Assembly (NCBI GenBank): GCA_963819175.1
Contig: CAWFVJ010000001.1
Coordinates: 1-64,000, forward strand
Length of the DNA: 64,000 nucleotides
Reading direction: 5' to 3'
Source of the DNA: CAWBRT01 sp963819175
GTDB taxonomy: Bacteria; Acidobacteriota; Terriglobia; Terriglobales; Acidobacteriaceae
Shown here: positions 27,437-35,516 of the stretch, piece after piece
Position numbering within the stretch: the first letter of the stretch is position 1
Layout: each line of letters begins with the position of its first letter
The notes under the pieces: model-generated
What the model saw: only the letters and a program-made list of their open reading frames with translations
What the model was told of the DNA's origin: nothing
Databases searched by the model: none
Position numbers and translations under genes: made by a program

Positions 27437-29407
27437 TCATACAAACCTCATCAGGACCAGCAGGCCAACCAGTGCCAGGAACATGTAAAGCAGGTACACC
27501 TGGATGTTCCCCGTCTGCAGCCGCCTCAGCCGATTGGCCGCCGCGACGACTCCGTCCAGCAGCGGACGGTAGAGCGATCGCTCGAATGACGTGGTGCGCA
27601 CCGAGCTATAAGAAATCGAAACTGGAAAACATGGCTGGTCGACCGGAAGAATTTCAACCGTACGGTCGGGCTTGTAAACCCGTGAGAACACCTGGCGCAG
27701 CGGCTTGGAAAAAGCCGTGGACGTGTATTGCATCCGTTGGTCGAGCCCCGGCTGTCCGCAGGCCCAGGTGGGCGTAATGCGCGAAACGCGGCGCACCAGC
27801 ATGGTTGCCAAAGCAACGCCGACGACCGCAACTGCAAGCCAGGGGATCACCCACGCCAGCGACATCGCCGCTTGCGGCAGCACAGCGCCGGGGAGCAGTT
27901 GCTGAACCACCCCACTCAACGGCCGCAACACGATGCCCGGCGCAACGCCGATGGCGACGCAGGCCGCAGCCAACATCACCATCCCGGCTTGCATGCTCCC
28001 TGGTACTTCATGCGCGTCTTCGGCCTCACGGCTGCGCGGCCGGCCCAGAAACGCAACTCCGTAAACTTTGGCAAAGCACGCGGCTGCCAATCCGCCGATC
28101 AACGCCAGCACACCCGCCATCAAGGGCAGCACCATCGCCGGCGAGAGACTGGCGAGGGTTGCACCGGCCACAAAGCTGCGAAACGTGAGCCACTCGCTGA
28201 CGAACCCATTGAACAACGGCAGGCCGACAATCGAGCAACAGGCCACAAGAAAGACGCTTCCGGTCACGCGCATGCGGTTGAATAATCCGCCAAGCTCCTC
28301 GATGTCGACCGTGTGGGTAGCGTCTGCGATAGCTCCGGCGCCCAGGAACAACAGGCTCTTAAACAATGCATGATTGAGGCAGTGCAGCAGTGCGCCCATC
28401 AGCGCCACTGCGGCCCACGACAAGGCATGGTGCGCCGCGAACACCATCGACGCGCCCAAACCCAGATAGATGATGCCGATGTTCTCCACGCTGTGGTAAG
28501 CCAGCAGGCGTTTCAGGTCGTGCTCGGCAATGGCATATAGCACGCCCAGAACACCTGAGACGGCACCAGCCGCCAGTACCAGATATCCCCACCAGCTCGG
28601 CCCGCCTCCCATGATGTCGAATACCAGACGCACAAATCCGTAGATGGCCGTCTTCAGCATCACTCCCGACATCAGCGCCGAAACCGGGCTGGGCGCAATC
28701 GGATGAGCCTTCGGAAGCCACAGATGCAGAGGCACAATGCCCGCCTTGGTTCCGAAACCGATGAAGGCGAGCAGGAAGATCGCGTTGCGTGCGTTTGCCG
28801 GTAGCAAGGACGCCGCCCCCCGCATCGCGCCGAAATCGAGTGTCGCCGAGTGTGGCAGGAAGACAAAGAACGAGGCGGCAACGGCAGCCGCGCCCGCATG
28901 CATCATCAGCAGATAGGTGAAGATGTTCTGGCGGCGCTGGCCGTCATCGCCGTCGATCAGGATGAGGCCCGCCGAGAACAGCGTCATCAGCTCCCACCCG
29001 AACAGAAAGGCGAAAGCCGTGGAAGCCGTAGCCACCACGATCATCGAAAGCAGGAACAGCGGCAGCAGCGCCCACAGAAAATCCCGCCGCTGGCCGCTGT
29101 AATGGCGCTCCACGTATCCCGCCGAAAACAGCGCGACTGGCGCGCCGGCCACACAGATCAACAGCAGAAACCAGGCGCTGAGACGGTCAATGCCGAGCAC
29201 GAAAGGAAGAGGCGTCAGGCTTGAAAGGTCCAGGCGAACATTGCCGCCTTGGATGAGGTTCAGACTGGCCGCGAGCGCTCCCGCCGCGAGTGCGCCGAAC
29301 AGCAGCAGCGCCGGCAGCAATTGCGCCTTCTTCCCTCGCGCGGCGAACACCACCGCGGGGAGGACAAACAATACCGACAAAAGCGAGTTGAACAGAAATT
29401 CAATCAT
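27437..29407 (-). CDS. Ehr/Hyf-like antiporter-type membrane subunit (HyfB/NuoL-like)
   Basis: A 656-residue proton-translocating subunit and the first gene of the Ehr-like operon. About 16 helices are seen, with AFAFLFGWELMTLFSAGLI (TM5 Glu), GFGTKAGIVPLHLWLPKAHP (TM7 Lys) and YHSVENIGIIYLGLGASMVF, followed by a long C-terminal extension. ATG 29407 (MIEFLFNSLLSVLFVLPAVV) is preferred over TTG 29416. The region immediately upstream is a tandem duplication of this start, described separately. The frame is intact. Together with the HyfF-like subunit it gives the complex two pumping modules. Confidence 0.86.
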   Translation of the reverse strand: MIEFLFNSLLSVLFVLPAVVFAARGKKAQLLPALLLFGALAAGALAASLNLIQGGNVRLDLSSLTPLPFVLGIDRLSAWFLLLICVAGAPVALFSAGYVERHYSGQRRDFLWALLPLFLLSMIVVATASTAFAFLFGWELMTLFSAGLILIDGDDGQRRQNIFTYLLMMHAGAAAVAASFFVFLPHSATLDFGAMRGAASLLPANARNAIFLLAFIGFGTKAGIVPLHLWLPKAHPIAPSPVSALMSGVMLKTAIYGFVRLVFDIMGGGPSWWGYLVLAAGAVSGVLGVLYAIAEHDLKRLLAYHSVENIGIIYLGLGASMVFAAHHALSWAAVALMGALLHCLNHALFKSLLFLGAGAIADATHTVDIEELGGLFNRMRVTGSVFLVACCSIVGLPLFNGFVSEWLTFRSFVAGATLASLSPAMVLPLMAGVLALIGGLAAACFAKVYGVAFLGRPRSREAEDAHEVPGSMQAGMVMLAAACVAIGVAPGIVLRPLSGVVQQLLPGAVLPQAAMSLAWVIPWLAVAVVGVALATMLVRRVSRITPTWACGQPGLDQRMQYTSTAFSKPLRQVFSRVYKPDRTVEILPVDQPCFPVSISYSSVRTTSFERSLYRPLLDGVVAAANRLRRLQTGNIQVYLLYMFLALVGLLVLMRFV

Positions 29408-29505
29408 TAATTTCAATCATTAGAAATGCCCGGCCTTCCACGGAACGGTCATGAATTTCAATCATTAAAATGTCTCGTCCTTCCATTGAACGGTCGTCGT
29501 TTACA
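29405..29505 (-). repeat. Tandem duplication of the hyfB-like start region (leader peptide?)
   Basis: On the minus strand a unit of about 45 bases, GACCGTTC-(C/A)(G/A)TGGAAGG...CATTT-TAATGATTGAAAT, occurs twice and is followed by AATGATTGAATTT, the real start. In one frame the copies encode DRSMEGRDILMIEIH and DRSVEGRAFLMIEIND and then stop at a TGA that overlaps the hyfB-like ATG. The unit therefore looks like a repeated copy of the gene's own initiation region, and a short upstream peptide may be translated. Confidence 0.65.
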
Positions 29506-29551
29506 GTGTGGCTAGTGGCGCATCCCCGGAAGTCCGCGCAACCCTTTGAGG

Positions 29552-29790
29552 TGTCATTCTGAGCGAGCGCAGCGAACGAAGAATCTATGTAGTGATCTGT
29601 AATGCAATATCCTTCGTTCCTCCTCAAACTAAAGAACGTCATTCCGAGCGAGCGGCGCTTCGCGACGCGAGTCGAGGAATCTTTTGTGTTGCTTCGCCTC
29701 GGAAAACACAAGATCCCTCCACTCCGGTCGGGATGACGCTTCCGTACCTAACTTACCGGGCGGCAACATCAATCCGGGAACTGCTCTAGC
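29552..29790. repeat. Dispersed palindromic repeat family B (long form)
   Basis: Two adjoining parts. The first is GTCATTCTGAGCGAGCG ... GAAGAATCT ... ATATCCTTCGTTCC. The second runs GTCATTCCGAGCGAGCGGCG ... GAGTCGAGGAATCTTTTGTG ... CACAAGATCCCTCCACTCCG-GTCGGGATGAC and ends GGGAACTGCTCTAG. The halves are inverted relative to each other and can pair over long stretches. Related copies lie at 35342, 53963, 54692, 57119 and 61481. It separates the ArsR gene from the Ehr-like operon. Confidence 0.75.
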
Positions 29791-29851
29791 CTTCTGTGTG
29801 ATTGCCTACCGGCAAGCTTTCAGCCTCACTTGTTTCGCTGAAGACGAAAAA

Positions 29852-30184
29852 TCACTTCTCGCCCGTTGGACCTAATTGCGCCAGAAGGTCCCTGACGTCA
29901 ATAAGCTGGTTGTTAAAGATCCGCCTGGCAACGTCCAGCAGACGAAAAATTTCCGGATCACGCACCGAGTAATAAACGTTCTGGCCCTCTTTCCGGCCAC
30001 CCACAATGTTGCTTTTTCGGAGAACGGCGAGCTGCTGAGACAACGTGGTCTGCTCGACGTTCAGGCGGCCGCTGAGTTCGTTGACCCCGACCTCTCCGCC
30101 ACGCAGAGAGTCCAGTATCTTCACCCTCAGAGGATGTGAGAGGGCTTTGAAGAACTCAGCCGTAAAGTGCGAAAGTTCCGGCAT
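29852..30184 (-). CDS. ArsR-family transcriptional regulator without cysteines
   Basis: A 110-residue winged-helix repressor-type protein. The core is FFKALSHPLRVKILDSLRGG, the recognition region VNELSGRLNVEQTTLSQQLA (about 34-53) and the wing GGRKEGQNVYYSVRD. The alpha-3 metal motif ELCVCDL of arsenic and cadmium sensors reads ELSGRL, and the whole protein has no Cys. It is therefore not a thiol metal sensor; another ligand or a purely structural switch is likely. It lies upstream of, and in the same direction as, the Ehr-like operon, which is a reasonable but unproven target. Confidence 0.85.
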   Translation of the reverse strand: MPELSHFTAEFFKALSHPLRVKILDSLRGGEVGVNELSGRLNVEQTTLSQQLAVLRKSNIVGGRKEGQNVYYSVRDPEIFRLLDVARRIFNNQLIDVRDLLAQLGPTGEK

Positions 30185-30216
30185 ATATAACTACATATCT
30201 TTGCATATATCAATCC
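30180..30216. promoter_or_regulatory. AT-rich putative promoter/operator of the ArsR-type gene
   Basis: Directly upstream of ATG 30184, in otherwise GC-rich DNA, GCATATAT occurs twice about 20 bases apart with CATATC between. ArsR proteins usually bind AT-rich repeats overlapping their own promoter, so this is a candidate autoregulatory site. No consensus is claimed. Confidence 0.35.
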
Positions 30217-30291
30217 TTACGTCAATCCGGCAACACTGGAAGCATTTGTTCCGTTTCAGGAAGGGTTCAGGGACAGGAAAGGAGGTTCTTA

Positions 30292-30345
30292 CGCATTATC
30301 GGACATACAAAACAGAAAAAACTGTGCAAATTACGTGCAATTTGC
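30292..30345 (+). promoter_or_regulatory. Conserved element 'CGCATTATCGGACATA', copy 1
   Basis: CGCATTATCGGACATA, then an A-rich stretch and TGTGC. The same 16 bases with a similar A-rich continuation occur inverted at 32028-32068. The intervening segment holds a small gene and folD. Function is unknown; a regulatory site or the end of a mobile fragment are possibilities. Confidence 0.5.
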
Positions 30346-30382
30346 GCTCTCTAAATATCGGATTTCCCGGTTAAAACCGTCG

Positions 30383-30418
30383 CAAAAACCAAAAGGCCCG
30401 CGCTGGTTTGCGCAAGCC
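30383..30418 (-). terminator. Probable terminator of the 82-residue protein gene
   Basis: On the minus strand GGCTTGCGC-AAACCA-GCGCGGGCC, a 9-bp stem with two G-U pairs, then TTTTGGTTTTTG. It lies about 40 bases after the stop at 30457. Confidence 0.6.
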
Positions 30419-30456
30419 CATTTGTACAAAACCTGATCCAGAGTTGCTGGACCAGT

Positions 30457-30705
30457 CTACTGAACTAGTGCGATGCGATTCAGCTCCCGCTGAATGGCCT
30501 CGACCGGCCAGCCCGCTACGCCAAAGCGTCGGACTGCCTCGCGAGCGTCGTCGGTGGAGACTCCGTATCCCCTACCCATGAGGAATAGCTGGAGCACTTC
30601 GGCGGCGGCGCGCAGATCAAGCACCTCTTGCAGCATGCTGTTCCGCAGCCCAGCCACCTCTGGTGTCGAAAACTTGTAGCTGCTCTCCGTCAAAGTTTCC
30701 CGCAT
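30457..30705 (-). CDS. Small conserved-looking hypothetical protein
   Basis: An 82-residue protein that begins MRETLTESSYKFSTPEVAGL. ATG 30705 is preceded by a strong ribosome binding site (GGAGGTGAG), and a probable terminator follows, so it is very likely real. It is mostly helical, with VLDLRAAAEVLQLFLMGRGY, a middle STDDAREAVRRFGVAGWPVE that looks like a small helical domain, and the end IQRELNRIALVQ. No family recognised and no cysteine. It is transcribed alone. Confidence 0.65.
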   Translation of the reverse strand: MRETLTESSYKFSTPEVAGLRNSMLQEVLDLRAAAEVLQLFLMGRGYGVSTDDAREAVRRFGVAGWPVEAIQRELNRIALVQ

Positions 30706-30968
30706 GGCTCACCTCCGACCTACTCTGCTATTTGGTTAGACTCACGATCGCCCAAGGACGTTGCACCTAATTTTTTCGCCGAAGGTACTTCTTGCATTCG
30801 CCGGCGCGTCTGCAACCCTTAGATGCGACAGACGTTATTTTCTTCTAACGTACCTGTAAACCCGGCCGCAATCTGAGGGTTGCGGTCAGCATACGGCAGC
30901 GGCATCACGTTGGGGGTTGATACACTAGATGCGGAGCACACATTCAGGGATTCAGTAAAGGCGGAGAA

Positions 30969-31901
30969 ATGCCAGCCACCGTTCTGGACGGAAACAGAGT
31001 TGCCGCTGCCATTAAGGCAGAGGTCGCCGAGCAGGTGAAGAGCCTGAGTATGCGCGGCCTCAAACCAGGCCTCGCCGCCGTACTGGTGGGCCACAATCCG
31101 GCTTCGGAGATCTACGTGCGCAGCAAGGTGAAAACCTGCGCAGCGCTGGGATTGTTCAGCGAACAGATAACGCCTTCGGAAAACATCACTACCGAGGAGA
31201 TGTTGGCCCTGATCGCCGGGCTCAATGCCCGCGACGATATCGACGGCATTCTTGTGCAATTGCCCCTGCCGAAGCAGGTAGATTCCAAGCGTGTGTTGCT
31301 GGCGGTCGATCCGGCGAAAGATGTGGACGGCTTTCATCCGGTCAATGTGGGCTACCTTTCGACGGGGCGGCCCGGGCTGGTGCCGTGCACTCCCTCAGGA
31401 ATCATCGAGATCCTCCGCCGGTCGCAGATTCCCATAGAGGGGCAGGAAGCGGTCGTGGTTGGGCGCAGCGACATCGTGGGCAAGCCGGTGGCGATGCTGC
31501 TCACCAACGCCAACGCCACCGTCACCATCTGCCATTCGCGAACCCGCGATTTGCCTGCGGTATGCCGCCGCGGAGACATCCTGATTGCCGCCATAGGAAA
31601 GACCGGCATGATCACGCCGGAGTTCGTCAAACCGGGCGCAACCGTCATCGACGTGGGCATTAATCGCATCACCGATCGCGCCGAGTTCGACAAGTATTTT
31701 GCCGGCGATGCCAAGCGGGAAGCGGACTTTGCGGCCAAGGGTTCCACCCTCGTCGGCGACGTGCATCCCAAGGTCGCCGAGGTCGCCGGTGCGATCACTC
31801 CTGTACCCGGCGGCGTTGGTCCGCTCACGATTGCCATGCTGATGGTGAACACCGTGAAGGCCGCCACCATGCGCCGAGGCAATCGAAGTGGTTTTAAATG
31901 A
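30969..31901 (+). CDS. folD: Bifunctional methylenetetrahydrofolate dehydrogenase/cyclohydrolase
   Basis: FolD interconverts 5,10-methylene-, methenyl- and 10-formyl-tetrahydrofolate in the cytoplasm, supplying purine and initiator-tRNA formylation. It has 310 residues. Catalytic-site features include the YVRSKVK motif (Y49, K53), VQLPLP with Q97, and D120 in KDVDGFHPVN. The NADP-binding loop VVGRSDIVGKP is at 163-173, and the C-terminal PVPGGVGPLTIAML is typical. ATG 30969 has AAGGCGGAG just upstream. The frame is intact and the gene appears monocistronic. Confidence 0.95.
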   Translation: MPATVLDGNRVAAAIKAEVAEQVKSLSMRGLKPGLAAVLVGHNPASEIYVRSKVKTCAALGLFSEQITPSENITTEEMLALIAGLNARDDIDGILVQLPLPKQVDSKRVLLAVDPAKDVDGFHPVNVGYLSTGRPGLVPCTPSGIIEILRRSQIPIEGQEAVVVGRSDIVGKPVAMLLTNANATVTICHSRTRDLPAVCRRGDILIAAIGKTGMITPEFVKPGATVIDVGINRITDRAEFDKYFAGDAKREADFAAKGSTLVGDVHPKVAEVAGAITPVPGGVGPLTIAMLMVNTVKAATMRRGNRSGFK

Positions 31902-32240
31902 ATAGGATAGGCGCATTGCAGCGAAGCCATGTTCGGCCGCGCCGGAGAAATATCGTGCAAGCGGATGAAACAAAATGCCTTACGAGGTTTTTCGCGTATT
32001 CATTGCAAGCAAAATAGCGATGTTTTTGCGCACAAATTTTTGTGTTCTATGTCCGATAATGCGCAAACATCTTGAGACGTGAGACGGTTGTACCAAAATT
32101 AATTCGACGCGTAGTTTACCAAATGCTAAACGACAACTTTGTTTACTTGATCCTAAACAAAGTTATCAAAATCAGTAACCCTGATCAGGAAAAGTATTTA
32201 CTCTGCGGATACGGTTCGAAGGCGTTGCGGAGACCGGCAC
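31902..32240. promoter_or_regulatory. AT-rich intergenic with palindromes upstream of coaE
   Basis: This gap is much more AT-rich than its neighbours. It contains the inverted copy of the CGCATTATCGGACATA element (32028-32068), the small palindrome CACAAATTTTTGTG (about 32031-32044) and a perfect 11-bp inverted repeat AACTTTGTTTA / TAAACAAAGTT (32135-32145 and 32154-32164). No gene is seen. It probably drives coaE, but no confident hexamers were picked. Confidence 0.5.
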
Positions 32241-32873
32241 ATGTTACGCGTAGGACTTACCGGCGGTGTCGCCTGTGGCAAAACGACGGTAGCGCAGATG
32301 CTGCGCGAGCGCGGGGCTTACATTCTGCTTGCGGATAAGTTGGCGCACGAGCTGATGCGACCGGGAGAAATCGTTTATGACCGGGTTGTCGAGCGCTTTG
32401 GAAGCAGCATCCTGAACGAGGACGGAAGCATTAACCGTCCGAGGCTGGCGGAGTTGGCTTTTGCCGGGCGCATCCAGGAACTGAATGCCCTTGTGCATCC
32501 GGCGGTTCTGCAGGCTGAAGACCGCTGGATGGATGAAGTGGGGCACGGCGATCCGGCGGCGATTACCGTCTGCGAGGCGGCGCTGCTCTTTGAAGCCGGC
32601 GGACACGAGCGCTTCGATCGCATGATCGTCGTGACTTGCCCATTAGAAAGCAAGATACAGCGCTTCGCGCAACGCGTGGGCATCACACTGGAGGCCGCTC
32701 GCGCCGATGTCGAGCGGCGCATGCGCGCTCAGTGGCCCGATGAGGACAAAGCGGCGCGCGCCGACTACATCATCGACAATTCCGGGGCTCTCGAAGAGAC
32801 AAAACAACAGGTCGAGAAGATATGGCAGCAACTGCGCGAGGCCGAGCGCATCAGTCGAACTACCCCACGTTAG
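32241..32873 (+). CDS. coaE: Dephospho-CoA kinase
   Basis: Phosphorylates dephospho-CoA at the 3-prime hydroxyl, the last step of CoA synthesis. The P-loop GLTGGVACGKTT is at residues 5-16, followed by ADKLAHELM (the CoaE aspartate region) and the lid segment ADVERRMRAQWPDEDKAARA with the adenine-binding part ADYIIDNSG. Length is 210 residues. The last residues SRTTPR and the TAG stop lie inside the first copy of a family A hairpin array (AACTACCCCACGTTAG), so repeat insertion set the present C-terminus. The frame is intact. Confidence 0.94.
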   Translation: MLRVGLTGGVACGKTTVAQMLRERGAYILLADKLAHELMRPGEIVYDRVVERFGSSILNEDGSINRPRLAELAFAGRIQELNALVHPAVLQAEDRWMDEVGHGDPAAITVCEAALLFEAGGHERFDRMIVVTCPLESKIQRFAQRVGITLEAARADVERRMRAQWPDEDKAARADYIIDNSGALEETKQQVEKIWQQLREAERISRTTPR

Positions 32874-33213
32874 CCAACCGCGGGCGAACGTGGGGCACCG
32901 AGCAACTACCCCACTCAAGCCAACTGCGGGCGAACGTGGGGCACCCGAGCGAATTCGCCCCGTGCGAAGAAACTACCCCACCCTTCGCCAAAAGCAGGCG
33001 AAAGGATGGGGCACCCGGCACCCGGCGAGAGGCCGAGCGGCAAGGCATAGATCACCGCTGAAAAGTAATCCGGGAGCGCCGCTGAAACTCGCGTTCGTGT
33101 CATCCGTAGATGTGTGACGCAGGCACTCGAACTACCCCATGTTAGCCAACTGCGGGCGAACATGGGGCACCGAGCAACTACCCCACTCAAGCCAACTGCG
33201 GGCTTGAATGGGG
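32863..33213. repeat. Array of five hairpin A copies with covarying stems
   Basis: Copies lie at 32863-32895 (CCCCACGTT/AACGTGGGG), 32909-32941 (CCCCACTC.../GAACGTGGGG, imperfect), 32977-33011 (CCTTCGCC/GGCGAAAGG inside CCCCA/TGGGG), 33135-33167 (CCCCATGTT/AACATGGGG) and 33181-33213 (TCAAGCC/GGCTTGA inside CCCCA/TGGGG). All share the flanks AACTA and CACC and a Gly/Cys-rich loop of AGCCAACTGCGGGCG type. Part of a family B repeat (GGGGACCCCGGCTGCGCTCAGGATGAC) follows near 33240. No gene in 32874-33466. Confidence 0.85.
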
Positions 33214-33366
33214 CACCCGCGCTATGTGGCGGCCATCGCCGGGGACCCCGGCTGCGCTCAGGATGACACCTCAAAAGAAGCTCGCGTTTGACGGTATTCC
33301 GGGCCATCTATAATCGTCTGTCGGAAATCTAGTAGTAGGTCAGTTTGGATAATGCTTGGGAAATGG

Positions 33367-33401
33367 CCCACGTCAGCCCAACAACAGGGCGGGACGTGGG
33401 G
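33367..33401. repeat. Dispersed hairpin family A
   Basis: CCCACGTC ... GACGTGGGG with the flanks TGG and CACCCG, just upstream of htrA. Confidence 0.75.
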
Positions 33402-33466
33402 CACCCGTTCTTCCGAAAAATTCAAAATGACCCATTACCGGAAATCCATTATCGTTTACAAAGAAT

Positions 33467-34872
<1,406 letters not shown>

Positions 34873-35159
34873 CAGCACACTTGCTAGTCGCCGGGCATAC
34901 TCCCAGAGTTGGAACAACGCCAACTCCGGGCCACCCGCCAGAATCGATCTTGCACACGCGATGAACAGTCACAAGACGGGCGACGTTCTGATAGCGTCAC
35001 GATTTTCCGCGGCAAGACGAAGATGGATGTGAGAGGTCAACGTTGCAGGAAGCGCGCACCAGCGCGGCCAGGGAGTGTAGCAGTACACTTGCTGTCGCCG
35101 GGCATGCTCCCAGAGTTGGAACAACGCCAACTCTGGGCCACCCGCGGTTCGGTTCAATA

Positions 35160-35470
35160 GGGGCCCTTCGACTCGCTTCGCTCGCTCAGGGTGACACATT
35201 GTGGATGATGGTTGGGAGCGGAGGCCGTTGCGCTTGGCGGCCTGAACCGGATGCTACAATCAAGCAGGCTTAGCCGTGCGCGATTGATCGCCTCGCCCTT
35301 GTTCTAGAGCAATTCCAGGGTTGGTGTATTCCGATGTTTCAGAGAGCGTCATCCCGACCGAAGCGAAGCGTAGTGGAGGGATCTTGTGTCTTCCGCTGTC
35401 TTCCTATGGCAAAACAACCACAAGATTCCTCGACTCGCAACGCAAGGCGTCGCTCGCTCGGAATGACGTT
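35160..35470. repeat. Family B repeats upstream of lepA
   Basis: A short fragment (CTTCGACTCGCTTCGCTCGCTCAGGGTGAC, about 35165-35195) and a long form in the opposite orientation at 35342-35467: GTCATCCCGACCG ... GTGGAGGGATCTTGTGTCTT ... CACAAGATTCCTCGACTCGC ... GAGCGACG...CGGAATGACG. No gene lies between htrA and lepA. A -10-like TATAGT is seen at about 35484, close to the lepA start. Confidence 0.7.
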
Positions 35471-35516
35471 CATCTCTTGGGGTATAGTATCTCTGGAACT
35501 ACACTAACTGGAGTTC

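Noticed and set aside
30292..32068. Insertion sequence bounded by inverted 16-mers
   Set aside because: No transposase between them and the segment carries folD, a housekeeping gene; kept only as an unexplained conserved element.
32863..33213. CRISPR array
   Set aside because: Repeats are imperfect palindromes of changing sequence with irregular spacing, no conserved direct repeat and spacer pattern, and no cas genes nearby.
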